This document shows positions 1-8,755 of a stretch of DNA of 64,000 bases, piece after piece. Made by a program: the position numbers and the translations under genes. Under the pieces are notes generated by a model that did no database searches, was not told the DNA's origin, and saw only the letters and a program-made list of their open reading frames with translations. Location of the stretch: the NCBI RefSeq assembly GCF_000785435.2, contig NZ_JTDB02000001.1, forward strand, positions 1,144,499 through 1,208,498. The letters run 5' to 3'. Numbering within the stretch: the first letter of the stretch is position 1; each line of letters opens with the position of its first letter. Origin of the DNA: Paraburkholderia sacchari. Lineage in GTDB: Bacteria; Pseudomonadota; Gammaproteobacteria; Burkholderiales; Burkholderiaceae.

Positions 1-644
1 GTGGCGTTGGGCGGGCTGACGCTGATATCGATGGGGCCGCGCAGAATGTTCGCCGCCATGGCGCGGATATCGTCGGTAAAGGTGGCGGAGAACAGCAGGG
101 TTTGGCGCCGGGCGGGCAGGGCCGCAAAGACGGCATTGAGTTCGCGCGCAAAGCCGAGATCGAGCATGCGGTCGGCTTCATCCAGCACCAGCGTCTGGAC
201 CTGATCGAATTGCACGGCGTTCTGGCGATTGAGATCCAGCAAACGGCCCGGAGTGGCGACGAGCACATCCACGCCTTTGCGCAGCTTCATCATCTGCGGG
301 TTGATGCTCACGCCGCCGTAGGCAGCCAGAAATCGCAAGTCGAGGCCCTTGCCGTAAGCGATAAAGCTTTGCAGCACCTGTTCAGCCAATTCGCGCGTGG
401 GCACCAGCACGAGCACGCGCGCGCGGTTGCTCGATACCGCCGGGCCGTGTTGCACCAGCCGCTGCAACAGCGGCAGCGCGAAGCCCGCTGTTTTGCCCGT
501 GCCGGTCTGCGCCGCGGCCATGACGTCCTTGCCGCCGAGCACGGCAGGAATCGCCTTGGCCTGCACCGGCGTGGGTGTCTGGTAATTGAGGTCCTGCACA
601 TTACGCAGCAAGGGATCGATCAGGCCGAGCGAGGCGAAAGACAT
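1..644 (-). CDS. rhlE: DEAD-box ATP-dependent RNA helicase, RhlE-type (3' end outside window)
   Basis: This is the N-terminal 214 residues of an ATP-dependent RNA helicase that unwinds RNA duplexes in the cytoplasm (ribosome assembly, RNA turnover). Read on the minus strand from the ATG at 644, it begins MSFASLGL, typical of RhlE. The order of helicase motifs is correct: Q motif (YQTPTPVQ), motif [19 protein letters not shown], motif II DEAD ([13 protein letters not shown]) and SAT. The second RecA domain and any basic tail lie beyond base 1. The family is certain. RhlE rather than another DEAD-box subgroup rests on the N terminus and is probable. Confidence 0.9.
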   Translation of the reverse strand, partial: MSFASLGLIDPLLRNVQDLNYQTPTPVQAKAIPAVLGGKDVMAAAQTGTGKTAGFALPLLQRLVQHGPAVSSNRARVLVLVPTRELAEQVLQSFIAYGKGLDLRFLAAYGGVSINPQMMKLRKGVDVLVATPGRLLDLNRQNAVQFDQVQTLVLDEADRMLDLGFARELNAVFAALPARRQTLLFSATFTDDIRAMAANILRGPIDISVSPPNA

Positions 645-727
645 GGGTGTGTTCCGGGGCAAAGGTGCGATTTTAGCGGCTACCGCGCGGATCGAGGCTC
701 GACAAAGATCGGTGACGCAAGAAGCGC

Positions 728-1930
728 TTATGACTTGACCAAAGGCTCGCAAATGAAGCTGTAGCGGCCAAACTGCAAAGTCATCTGCCTGCCGATCGAG
801 ATTTTCTGCCACTGCGTTTCGACGCGGCCGAAAGCACCGAAGCCGCGAAACCGTATTTCCCCATCGGTTGCGCCGGCCGTGGCGCGTCCCCGAGTGTCGG
901 TCGTTCCATGGGTGACTTCATCCGGCTTTTGGGCTGAGCGGATGTCGAAATCGAAGACCAAGGGGTCGTTGGGGCCGCTACCGACAACCTTTATCAGTAG
1001 CCGTGATTCGGCGGCACCGTGCTTGGCCGCAGCGGCTTTGCTGCGGCTAAGCGTCGTTTCTCCATAGTAAGTTCGCAGCGGGAGCGCCTTTGCGTGACGG
1101 AAGCGGTTCTCCGTGTAACGGCATCCGTCATAGGGCGGGAGGCCGACCGTCATCGCCTCCTCCCAATAGTCCCCGATCCCTCCCGGCTCAAAGACGCATC
1201 TGCCGGTCACGAGGCGCCATGCGTGGATCAGTTCGTGGGCCAACGCGATCCAGGGTGGGCGATCCATCCAGGCTGCACGTTTTTCAGCCGGCAGATCCTT
1301 GCAAACGCCATCCGAGGCCGGATCCCAAAGGACGTCGGCCCCGGTGCCCGACCCCGGCGTCAGATAGTCCATGATGTGGTAGCCGATCAACCCGCGCTGG
1401 AGGGAACTCACCTTGTTTGGGCTCGCTTCTTCCTCGCTTTCCCGCTGTTCGCCGGGCGTCTTGTGTGCGAGAGGAAGGCGGTGCGTGGAAGTGGTATGCC
1501 GGTACGCTTCCTGTTCTCCACCCTTGGCTTGCGGCACGCAAAATTTGTAGAGCTTTTTCATGGCAGGGTGGCCTTGTCCCTGTTTCGATACCTTGTCCGC
1601 GAGGCTCGGGAAATGGAGCACTTCCTTGTAGCAGGCCGCCTGGCAGGCGATTATCGAAGCATCTTTCTGCCTGCACTTATTGCCCACGACGGGTGCGGCC
1701 TGAAAAATCAGCACTTCGTGACCCGCACGTTCGATATCGTCAAGCAAACTCGACCCGATATCGGTTGAGCGGATCTGCGCCAGCGATTCCTCGACGCTGC
1801 GCTGGAAATTGCGTTTTTCTTCGTCGCTGAGGGGAGGGTAAAGCCGCCCCTCGATCTTTGTTTCGGTCCTGAGCGTCATAGCAAACCTCGCGAGGAGTGG
1901 ATTCATGTACGCGGTCAAGCGCTGATCCAT
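728..1930 (-). CDS. NleD-like (peptidase family M91) zinc metalloprotease, putative secreted effector
   Basis: About 400 residues. A zinc-protease signature HELIH is at residues 232-236 (counted from the ATG at 1930), followed by the EEAMTVG and TENRFR segments about 25 and 40 residues later. This arrangement is that of NleD-like effectors (M91), which cleave host signalling kinases. The N-terminal ~180 residues have no recognisable domain, and the ~110 residues after the protease segment look like a beta-rich accessory domain. No signal peptide is visible, as expected for a type III/VI or contact-delivered toxin, but no secretion gene is adjacent. A TTG immediately before the ATG (1933) could also serve as start; the Shine-Dalgarno is weak. 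Base composition looks less GC-rich than the flanks, suggesting transfer. Family fairly sure; effector role inferred. Confidence 0.75.
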   Translation of the reverse strand: MDQRLTAYMNPLLARFAMTLRTETKIEGRLYPPLSDEEKRNFQRSVEESLAQIRSTDIGSSLLDDIERAGHEVLIFQAAPVVGNKCRQKDASIIACQAACYKEVLHFPSLADKVSKQGQGHPAMKKLYKFCVPQAKGGEQEAYRHTTSTHRLPLAHKTPGEQRESEEEASPNKVSSLQRGLIGYHIMDYLTPGSGTGADVLWDPASDGVCKDLPAEKRAAWMDRPPWIALAHELIHAWRLVTGRCVFEPGGIGDYWEEAMTVGLPPYDGCRYTENRFRHAKALPLRTYYGETTLSRSKAAAAKHGAAESRLLIKVVGSGPNDPLVFDFDIRSAQKPDEVTHGTTDTRGRATAGATDGEIRFRGFGAFGRVETQWQKISIGRQMTLQFGRYSFICEPLVKS

Positions 1931-2083
1931 CAACAGATCCGCCCTGACAACTCAGGCTATCTCAATCCAAACCAAATTCAAGCCGATCTTGACGACGGCG
2001 AGTTTCCCGGAAATCCGCGAAGAACCGTTTTTAGCCGCCCGCGAGGCGGCTTTCCTGATTGCGTTTGTGAACATATCATTCGT

Positions 2084-2129
2084 TGTCGATTATGCATAAT
2101 TTGACAACACATGTTGCATAGCGTATAAA
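2084..2129 (+). promoter_or_regulatory. Sigma-70 promoter with overlapping palindromic operator for the C45/aminotransferase operon
   Basis: TTGACA (2101-2106) and TATAAA (2124-2129) are separated by exactly 17 bp, a near-consensus sigma-70 promoter 50 bp upstream of the C45 gene. Abutting the -35 box is the perfect 12-bp palindrome ATTATGCATAAT (2089-2100), itself flanked by TTGTC (2084-2088) and GACAA (2103-2107). This makes an almost symmetric dyad covering the -35 region. Such placement suggests a repressor site. No regulator gene is adjacent, so the binding protein is unknown. Confidence 0.7.
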
Positions 2130-2179
2130 TCCCCCCATCACCCGTTGCAAGCATTCAAACGAGAACTTCGAGAATTTCG

Positions 2180-3229
2180 ATGCAGGAACTCAAGACCTAC
2201 CGGATGGGCGGCTCGCCCGAGGCCATCGGGCGACGGCTCGGCGAACTGGCAAAGCCCGTATTCGAGGCCTATATGGCGCAGAGCAGCGCATGGGCGGCGG
2301 TGAGCCGCTGGCGGGGCAGCGCGTTTGCGCAGGAACTGCGCGCGGCGGCCGAACGGTATTTCCCGGCCCAGGTCGCGGAAATCGACGCGATGGCCGCGGC
2401 GCTCGGCTGGCCCGCGCACGATCTGTTTCTGTGGAATTGCCGCGGCGAGCTGATCCACAACGCGCCTGACGGTTGCACGACGCTGGCGGTGCGCACGCCC
2501 GAGGCCGGCCTGATCGCCCATAACGAAGACGGCGATCCGTATCTGCGCGGGCGCTGCGCCGTGGTCGAGATCGAGCCCGAGGGCAAGCCCGGCTTCGCGA
2601 GCTTCTACTACCCGGGATCGCTGCCCGGCCACACCTTCGCGGCGTCGCACGCGGGCATCGCGCAGGCGATCAACAACTTGCGCATCCGCGAGCCGCGCGC
2701 GGGCGTGCCGCGCATGATCCTCGCGCGCGCCGTGCTCGACACGGCCACGCTCGCCGACGCCCTCGCGCTGCTGCACGACACGCCGCGCGCGAGCGGCTTT
2801 CACCACACGATCGGCGGCACTGACACGGCCGGCGCAGTGCGTATTTATAGCGTGGAAGCCACGGCGCAGCGCGCGTCGATGGTTGAGGTGGGCGCACCCT
2901 CGGGTCACGCCAACCACCTGATTCACGCGGGCTGCGAGAATGAGGCGCAGATCGTCACCGATTCGTCGCGCGACCGCCAGGCGCGGCTCGCCGAGTTGCT
3001 GCCCGCGCTTGGGTCTGCATCAGGTGAACGGCCCAACGGCGCGGACTTCGTGCGCACCCTGCAAGACCGGGCGGGCGCGGGCCTGCCGATCTACCGCGAC
3101 GATCCCCACGATCCCGACGACGAAAACACGCTCGCCACCGCCTGCATGCGCGTGGAGCCGCGCCGCGTGACGCTCGATGTCTGGCAAGACGGCGTGCGCA
3201 CGCTTGGCCTGCAGGTCGGGCGCGGCTGA
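2180..3229 (+). CDS. C45 family autoproteolytic acyltransferase/hydrolase
   Basis: A 349-residue member of the penicillin acyltransferase-like Ntn hydrolases (peptidase C45). These proteins self-cleave before a Cys that becomes the N-terminal nucleophile. The likely nucleophile is Cys99 in the GCTT segment, followed by AHNEDGDP (113-120), the conserved Asn-Glu-Asp block. No signal peptide, so probably cytoplasmic. It is first in a three-gene operon with a class III aminotransferase (70 bp on) and a CMD protein. The substrate is unknown; an N-acyl amino acid or acylated amine would fit the aminotransferase next door, but this is inference. Confidence 0.85.
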   Translation: MQELKTYRMGGSPEAIGRRLGELAKPVFEAYMAQSSAWAAVSRWRGSAFAQELRAAAERYFPAQVAEIDAMAAALGWPAHDLFLWNCRGELIHNAPDGCTTLAVRTPEAGLIAHNEDGDPYLRGRCAVVEIEPEGKPGFASFYYPGSLPGHTFAASHAGIAQAINNLRIREPRAGVPRMILARAVLDTATLADALALLHDTPRASGFHHTIGGTDTAGAVRIYSVEATAQRASMVEVGAPSGHANHLIHAGCENEAQIVTDSSRDRQARLAELLPALGSASGERPNGADFVRTLQDRAGAGLPIYRDDPHDPDDENTLATACMRVEPRRVTLDVWQDGVRTLGLQVGRG

Positions 3230-3299
3230 CGCATCTCCGGATTCCCCGGATTCACTTCAACGCATCAACCCGCATTCAGCAAAATCAGCGAGAAAGCCC

Positions 3300-4658
3300 A
3301 TGTCCACGAAAGTTTTCCATCGGATGCCGAAGCAAACCTTGCCCGTCGCGGTGGCGGGCGAGGGGATCGAGATCATCGATTCCACCGGCAAACGCTACAT
3401 CGACGCGAGCGGCGGCGCCGCCGTTTCGTGTCTCGGCCACAGCAACGCGCGCGTGATCGACGCGATCAAGCGCCAGGCGCAGCAACTGCCGTACGCGCAT
3501 ACCTCGTTCTTCACGACCGAGGCTTCCGAGCAGCTTGCCGAGCATCTGATTGCCGCCGCGCCCGCGGGGCTCGACCATGTCTATTTCGTCTCGGGCGGCT
3601 CGGAGGCGATCGAGGCCGCGCTCAAGCTCGCGCGCCAGTATTTCGTGGAGAAGGGCGAGCTCACGCGCCGCCATTTCATCGCGCGCCGCCAGAGCTACCA
3701 CGGCAACACGCTCGGCGCGCTGGCGATCGGCGGCAACGCATGGCGCCGCGAGCCGTTCCTGCCGATCCTGATCGAATCGCATCACGTGAGCCCATGCTAC
3801 GCATACCGCGAGCGTCATGAAGGCGAAACCGACGAGGCCTACGCGCAGCGCCTCGCCGATGAACTCGAACAGAAGATTCTCGAACTCGGCGCCGAGAACG
3901 TGGCCGCATTCGTTGCGGAAACGGTTGTGGGTGCAACGGCTGGCGCGGTGCCGCCGGTGCGCGAATACTTCCGCAAGATCCGCGCGGTGTGCGACCGCTA
4001 CGGCGTGCTGCTGCTCCTCGACGAAATCATGTCGGGCATGGGCCGCACGGGCTATCTGTTCGCCTGCGATGAAGACGGCGTGGCGCCCGACCTGCTGACG
4101 ATCGCGAAAGGCCTCGGCGCGGGCTACCAGCCGATCGGCGCGACGCTCGTGAGCCAGCGCATCTACGAGACCATCGTGAGCGGCAGCGGCTACTTCCAGC
4201 ACGGCCACACTTATATCGGCCACGCCACGGCCTGCGCGGCGGCGCTCGAAGTGCAGCGCGTGATCGCCGACGAAAAGCTGCTCGACAACGTGCTCGCGCG
4301 CGGCGAGCAACTGCGAGCGCGCCTGCGCGAGCGCTACGCGGAGCATCCGTATGTGGGCGACGTGCGCGGGCGCGGCCTGTTCGTGGGCGTGGAGCTCGTG
4401 AAGGACCGCGAGACCAAAGCCACCTTCGACCCGGCGCTCAAGCTGCACGCCGCGATCAAGCGCGAGGCGTTCGCGCGCGGCCTGATGGTCTATCCGATGG
4501 GCGGCACCGTCGACGGCAAGCATGGCGACCACGTGCTGCTCGCGCCGCCGTTCATCTGCACGGCCGGGGATATCGATACGCTCGAAGAGCGCCTTGCAGC
4601 CGCGATTGGCGCCGCGCTGAGCGCGACGGGCGTGGCCGGCGCAACGCGCGCCGCCTGA
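3300..4658 (+). CDS. Class III (ornithine/omega-type) PLP aminotransferase
   Basis: A 452-residue aspartate-aminotransferase-superfamily enzyme of class III. It moves an amino group between an amine or amino acid and a 2-oxoacid using PLP. Visible: SGGSEAIEAALKLAR (98-112), the conserved LLLLDEIMSGMGRTG stretch (237-251) with the cofactor-binding Asp241, and the PLP lysine K270 in IAKGLGAGYQ. The ATG at 3300 was chosen because homology begins there; upstream in-frame codons overlap the C45 gene end. It lies 24 bp before the CMD gene, in one operon. Exact amino donor not deducible from sequence. Confidence 0.88.
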   Translation: MSTKVFHRMPKQTLPVAVAGEGIEIIDSTGKRYIDASGGAAVSCLGHSNARVIDAIKRQAQQLPYAHTSFFTTEASEQLAEHLIAAAPAGLDHVYFVSGGSEAIEAALKLARQYFVEKGELTRRHFIARRQSYHGNTLGALAIGGNAWRREPFLPILIESHHVSPCYAYRERHEGETDEAYAQRLADELEQKILELGAENVAAFVAETVVGATAGAVPPVREYFRKIRAVCDRYGVLLLLDEIMSGMGRTGYLFACDEDGVAPDLLTIAKGLGAGYQPIGATLVSQRIYETIVSGSGYFQHGHTYIGHATACAAALEVQRVIADEKLLDNVLARGEQLRARLRERYAEHPYVGDVRGRGLFVGVELVKDRETKATFDPALKLHAAIKREAFARGLMVYPMGGTVDGKHGDHVLLAPPFICTAGDIDTLEERLAAAIGAALSATGVAGATRAA

Positions 4659-4682
4659 TCATTTTTTTCCGGAGCCTGACCG

Positions 4683-5249
4683 ATGACCCAATCCACGAAC
4701 CCGCGCCTGCCTGCCTTCGACGCGGCGAGCGCGGCGCCCGAACAGAAAGCCGTGCTCGACGAAATTCTTTCGGGCCCGCGCGGCAACCTGAACGGACCGT
4801 TTCTCGGCTGGATCCACAGCCCGGAGCTTGCCCAGCACGCGCAGCGTCTGGGTGCGTTCTGCCGCTACAACACGGGGCTGTCGCTGCGCCTTTCGGAGCT
4901 GGCGATACTCGTGACAGCGGTGCGCTGGCAGGCCCAGGCGGAGTGGTACATCCACTATCCGATCGCACTGAAGGCGGGCGTGCCCGAGGCGCTGGCCGAG
5001 CAGATCCGCACCGGCGCCGAGCCGGTCTTCGACGAACCAGACGACGCGCTCATCCACGCCTTCGTGACCGAGCTTTACGACACGAAGCGCGTGTCCGATG
5101 CGACCTACGCGCGCGCGGTGGAGCGCTTCGGGCATGAGACTACGATCAACCTCGTCGGGCTGCTCGGCTATTACGCGCTGGTGGCGATGACGCTCAATGT
5201 GTTCGGCATGCGCGCCGAAGGTCAGACTTCGCTGCCGTTTCCGGAATAA
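4683..5249 (+). CDS. Carboxymuconolactone decarboxylase (CMD) family protein
   Basis: A 188-residue all-helical AhpD/CMD-like protein, last gene of the operon and followed directly by a terminator. The family includes 4-carboxymuconolactone decarboxylases and thiol peroxidase partners. This one lacks the CxxC redox motif of AhpD, so it is more likely a decarboxylase-type or ligand-binding member. The conserved core covers LRLSELAILVTAVRW (68-82) and the following AEWYIHYPIA helix. Operon partners are a C45 hydrolase and an aminotransferase. The reaction is not known. Confidence 0.82.
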   Translation: MTQSTNPRLPAFDAASAAPEQKAVLDEILSGPRGNLNGPFLGWIHSPELAQHAQRLGAFCRYNTGLSLRLSELAILVTAVRWQAQAEWYIHYPIALKAGVPEALAEQIRTGAEPVFDEPDDALIHAFVTELYDTKRVSDATYARAVERFGHETTINLVGLLGYYALVAMTLNVFGMRAEGQTSLPFPE

Positions 5250-5553
5250 AGCGCTGGCGCCTGCGCGTGCGAGTATGGATTGGCCACCTGTTCAAGGCAG
5301 GTGGCTTTTTTATTTCCGCGCGCCGGGATTTTCTCTGTGTGCGCTGATTAAATCGCGCTGGTGCGTTGCCGCAATAAGTCTTGTATATACAAATAATATA
5401 AATCGCTTGCGCGATTTAATCCGCGTTGTTAATCTTGCGGGACTTATTAACGGTCGGCTGAATTAAATTATCATTAAAAAAGGTTCTGCGTGCGGGAGCG
5501 GGGGACCTTTGCCGGGATTATTCGCTGAGCGACCTGATTTGCGAGGCAGCGCC
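5250..5553 (+). promoter_or_regulatory. AT-rich control region with nested inverted repeats upstream of the YodC-like gene
   Basis: After the terminator, roughly 5340-5480 is strikingly AT-rich for this genome. It carries a perfect 13-bp inverted repeat, GATTAAATCGCGC (5346-5358) and GCGCGATTTAATC (5409-5421). The right arm also forms its own 8-bp hairpin (5399-5418). Further palindromes are TTGTATATACAA (5381-5392) and AATAAGTC/GACTTATT (5373-5380, 5443-5450). No gene is seen here. The arrangement suggests a multi-site operator or a structured 5' leader for the downstream gene; function is inferred only. Confidence 0.5.
5283..5311 (+). terminator. Rho-independent terminator of the C45 operon
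   Basis: Perfect 8-bp stem GCCACCTG / CAGGTGGC with a 7-base loop, followed directly by six T residues, 33 bp after the CMD stop codon. Confidence 0.92.
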
Positions 5554-5835
5554 ATGCGGGATACGCACATTGAGCTTGCAGAAAACCAACCCGCCACGGC
5601 AGGCGTGGGCGATGTGGTCACCCTGAAGTCGGGCGGGCCGCGCATGACCGTCATGCATGCTGGACCGGTTGGCTTCGCGGAGGGGCATTGGCTGATCTGC
5701 CAATGGTTCGACGAACGAGGTGAATTGCGTCAGGACATGTTTGCGCAAGACATGGTGCAAATCGAGCCGCGCCTGATTTCGGCGGCTGTGGCCAAACTGC
5801 GCCGGTCGGCAACCCGTGCCAACCGGCGCGCTTAA
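5554..5835 (+). CDS. YodC family protein (DUF2158)
   Basis: A 93-residue small protein matching the DUF2158/YodC pattern: GDVVTLKSGGPRMTV in the first half, then WLICQWFD and the LRQDMFAQDMV segment. The fold is a small SH3-like barrel; the cellular role is unknown. The ATG at 5554 is preferred because conserved sequence starts soon after and a GAGG lies just upstream; an in-frame TTG exists at 5509. It is preceded by an AT-rich palindromic region and is convergent with the LysE gene. Confidence 0.8.
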   Translation: MRDTHIELAENQPATAGVGDVVTLKSGGPRMTVMHAGPVGFAEGHWLICQWFDERGELRQDMFAQDMVQIEPRLISAAVAKLRRSATRANRRA

Positions 5836-5856
5836 TCCCGGTATTCGCTCATCCTT

Positions 5857-6486
5857 TTAGCGCTGTCCTTCCGCTGCGATCCGCACAGCCAGTCCGGCCA
5901 GAACGGTTCCCATCAGATAGCGCTGAATCGCCAGCCATTTCGGGCGGCCGGACAGAAACGATGCAATCGTGCCCGCCGTAATGGCCGCGGCGGCGTTCAC
6001 GGTGACTGAGAGCGCGATTTGGACCGCGCCCAGTTCGATGGATTGCGCGAGCACGCTGCCCTTGGCCGGGTCGATGAACTGCGGCAGCAGCGAGAGATAA
6101 AGAATCGCCACTTTCGGGTTCAGCAAATTGGTGACGAAGCCCATGAGAAAAAGCTTGCGCGGTGGGTCGGGTGTCAGCTCCCTGACCTGGAACGGCGAGC
6201 GCCCGCCCGGCTTGAGCGTCTGCCACGCGAGCCAGGCCAGATAGAGGGCGCCGCCGAGGCGCAGCGCGTCGTATGCAAACGGCACGGCCATCAGCAGGGC
6301 CGTGATGCCGAACGCGGCGCACAACATGTAGAACACGAAGCCGAGCGCGACCCCGCCGAGCGAGATGAGCCCCGCCTTACGGCCCTGACAGATCGAGCGC
6401 GAGATCAGATAGATCATGTTGGGTCCGGGCGTGAGCGCCATGCCGAGCGCAACGGCGGCAAAGGCGAGCAGCGGGGCGACATGCAT
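5857..6486 (-). CDS. LysE/RhtB family amino-acid exporter
   Basis: A 209-residue inner-membrane translocator with about six hydrophobic segments. The N terminus has the LysE/RhtB hallmark TPGPN (19-23), followed by a GRKAGL loop, and the second half contains the conserved NLLNPKVAILYL segment. Such proteins export amino acids or derivatives such as homoserine, threonine, lysine or cysteine-pathway metabolites. The substrate cannot be read from sequence. It is convergent with the YodC gene, 21 bp away. Confidence 0.9.
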   Translation of the reverse strand: MHVAPLLAFAAVALGMALTPGPNMIYLISRSICQGRKAGLISLGGVALGFVFYMLCAAFGITALLMAVPFAYDALRLGGALYLAWLAWQTLKPGGRSPFQVRELTPDPPRKLFLMGFVTNLLNPKVAILYLSLLPQFIDPAKGSVLAQSIELGAVQIALSVTVNAAAAITAGTIASFLSGRPKWLAIQRYLMGTVLAGLAVRIAAEGQR

Positions 6487-6687
6487 GGCAGGCTCCGTGG
6501 TTCTGTGGGCAAAGCGGTCGGGAAAGGTGGCGCACGAGGGGTATCCGCGTGCCCGGCGGCTATTGGTGCGATTATTTCATGCAAACGGCGCACGTGTCCG
6601 GCCCAGTGTGAGGATTGGCCGTTCGGCCAGGCCGCGCGCGCGAAGCGGGTTTCGCTATGTATCCCGATCTGGACCCCGATGCGGCGC

Positions 6688-7008
6688 TCAATGCGACGAA
6701 CGCCCACGCTCGGCTTCGCGGGCCTCGCGGGCGTGGGCGCGGTCGTCGAGCTGGCGCGAGAAGAGCAGCATGCCCAGACGCCGCTGCCTTTCCTTCACGC
6801 TGCCGCCGATATTCTTCGGCGGGTTCGGCTGCAGCGACCAGTAGAGCGCGAGCAGCCAGCCGAACACCGTCCAGCCGAGCACCGCGTTGAAGAGGGCGAT
6901 CGTCAGCAGATCGTCGCGCAGGCGGTGCTCCGCGATGATCGCGGGCAGGAAATAGAGCGCGACCGCCGCCAGCAGAACAACGATCTCGACGACGGAATGG
7001 CTGACCAT
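6688..7008 (-). CDS. Small membrane protein, superinfection-immunity (Imm_superinfect) family
   Basis: A 106-residue protein with two transmembrane segments. The first runs through LLAAVALYFLPAIIAEHR, and the second contains the family pattern NAVLGWTVFGWLLALYW. This fits the T4 Imm-like 'superinfection immunity' family, common and mostly uncharacterised in Proteobacteria. The start at 7008 has a strong GGGGAGG seven bases upstream, better than the longer in-frame start at 7032. The C-terminal tail is charged and Arg-rich. The name comes from phage T4; a phage role here is not implied. The ~200 bp between this gene and the lysE start hold nothing I recognise. Confidence 0.72.
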   Translation of the reverse strand: MVSHSVVEIVVLLAAVALYFLPAIIAEHRLRDDLLTIALFNAVLGWTVFGWLLALYWSLQPNPPKNIGGSVKERQRRLGMLLFSRQLDDRAHAREAREAERGRSSH

Positions 7009-7197
7009 GTCCGGTCCTCCCCAGCAGGGCATTCATTGCCCAAGTGTTCATTGTCGCGCGGATCGGCCTCGCGCGCCTGGTTGCGCCTGATCGCGCCTGG
7101 CCGGAAGGCCAACGCGCTGTTCCGTTTGCGCCGAAGGCCTGCCTGCAAAAGGGGTTCGGGTCTATGATTCAAGCTTTCCCCGCACGGTATTCGCACC

Positions 7198-8658
7198 ATG
7201 AGCTCAGACACCACAGAGGACATCCGGCAACTGGATCACGACGCTTTGCGCGCGTTCGTGGAGCGCAAGTGGAACGACGAAATCGTCCCCGCGCTGACCG
7301 ACTACATCGCGGTGCCCGCGAAGAGCCCCGCCTTCGATGCCGACTGGGCGAAGCACGGCTATCTCGAGCGCGTCGTGCAAGACGCCGCGAAGTGGGCCGA
7401 AACGCAGCCCGTGCGCGGCCTGAAGCTCGAAATCGTGCGGCTGCCAGGCCGCACGCCGGTGATCTTCTTCGAGGTGCCGGCCACGCGCTCGGGCAGCAGC
7501 GAGACCGTCGTGCTGTACGGCCACCTGGACAAGCAACCCGAATTCGCGGGCTGGCGCAACGACCTCGGGCCCTGGTCGCCCAAGCTCGAAGATGGCCGCC
7601 TGTACGGGCGCGGCGGAGCGGACGACGGCTACGCCATTTACGCGAGCGTCACGGCGCTGGCCGCGCTCGACGCCCAGGGCATCGAGCGTCCGCGCTGCGT
7701 GGGCCTTATCGAGACTTGCGAGGAGTCGGGAAGCTACGACTTGCTGCCTTACGTCGACGCGCTGCGCGAGCGGCTGGGCACGGTCGGGCTCGTGGTCTGC
7801 CTCGACTCCGGGGCCGGCAATTACGACCAGCTCTGGCTTACCACTTCGCTGCGCGGTCTCGTGTCGGGCGATCTGGAGGTCGAGGTGCTCGAAGAGGGCA
7901 TCCATTCCGGCTCGTACGGCGGCATTGCGCCATCGAGCTTCCGCGTAATGCGCCAGCTGTTCGAGCGCCTGGAAGACGCGGCGAGCGGGACTCTGCTGCC
8001 CAAGGGCTTTCATTGCGCGATTCCGTCCACGCGTTTCGCCGAGGCCGAGGCCACGGCCAAAATTCTTGGGGACAGCGTCTGGAAGGGCCTGCCCTGGGCG
8101 TGCGGCCAGGATGGCCGCCCCGTGCTGCCCAAGACCACCGACCCGAAGGAGGCGCTGCTCGATTCGACGTGGCGGCCCTCGCTTTCGGTAACCGGCGCGG
8201 CGGGTTTGCCCGCGCTCGCCGATGCCGGCAACGTGCTGCGCCCGCGCACGGCGTTCAAGCTTTCGCTACGGCTGCCGCCGCTGGTGGAGGCGTCGAAGGC
8301 CGTCGCCGAACTGAAGGCGCTGCTCGAACTCGACCCGCCCTATAACGCGAAGGTCACGTTCAAGCCAGATACGGGCGCGGCCAATGGCTGGAGCGCACCG
8401 GAACTCGCGCCATGGCTCACGCAGGCGCTCAATGCGGCGTCGCGCACGCATTTCGGCGCGGGCTGCGCATATCTCGGCCAGGGCGGCACGATTCCGTTGA
8501 TGAACGTGCTGCAGGCGGGCTTCCCGAAGTCGCAGTTCATGGTGTGCGGCGTGCTCGGCCCGAAGTCGAATGCGCATGGGCCGAACGAGTTCCTGCATGT
8601 GCCGTATGCGAAGAAGCTCACCGCCACGGTGGCCGAGGTGATCGCTTCAGCGCCTTGA
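7198..8658 (+). CDS. M20 family metallopeptidase (dipeptidase/carboxypeptidase-like)
   Basis: A 486-residue di-zinc peptidase of the M20 (CNDP/ArgE/DapE) type. Metal ligands and catalytic residues appear in the expected order: YGHLDKQPE with H109 and Asp111, the bridging Asp142 in GRGGADDGYA, and the catalytic Glu pair 175-176 in CEESGS. The final histidine is in the C-terminal segment HGPNEFLH. A dimerisation domain is inserted between them. It probably cleaves dipeptides or N-acyl/amidated amino acids in the cytoplasm. Standalone gene. Confidence 0.9.
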   Translation: MSSDTTEDIRQLDHDALRAFVERKWNDEIVPALTDYIAVPAKSPAFDADWAKHGYLERVVQDAAKWAETQPVRGLKLEIVRLPGRTPVIFFEVPATRSGSSETVVLYGHLDKQPEFAGWRNDLGPWSPKLEDGRLYGRGGADDGYAIYASVTALAALDAQGIERPRCVGLIETCEESGSYDLLPYVDALRERLGTVGLVVCLDSGAGNYDQLWLTTSLRGLVSGDLEVEVLEEGIHSGSYGGIAPSSFRVMRQLFERLEDAASGTLLPKGFHCAIPSTRFAEAEATAKILGDSVWKGLPWACGQDGRPVLPKTTDPKEALLDSTWRPSLSVTGAAGLPALADAGNVLRPRTAFKLSLRLPPLVEASKAVAELKALLELDPPYNAKVTFKPDTGAANGWSAPELAPWLTQALNAASRTHFGAGCAYLGQGGTIPLMNVLQAGFPKSQFMVCGVLGPKSNAHGPNEFLHVPYAKKLTATVAEVIASAP

Positions 8659-8681
8659 TGCGGCAAGTGAGCGGGTGAACG

Positions 8682-8699
8682 CGGGCCTGGAGAGGCCCG
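8682..8699. terminator. Possible bidirectional hairpin between M20 peptidase and cadR
   Basis: A 7-bp perfect stem CGGGCCT/AGGCCCG with a 4-base loop, 24 bp after the peptidase stop and before the convergent cadR stop. There is no clear T-run, so it may be only a transcript-stabilising hairpin. Confidence 0.4.
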
Positions 8700-8755
8700 G
8701 CAGTTGAAATCCGGAGCGTAATCGCGTGATCCGGGTTTCGGCGCGATCTCGTGCC

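Noticed and set aside
6019..7167. 382-residue plus-strand frame across the LysE and small membrane protein genes
   Set aside because: Charged low-complexity translation antisense to two genes with clear transmembrane families.
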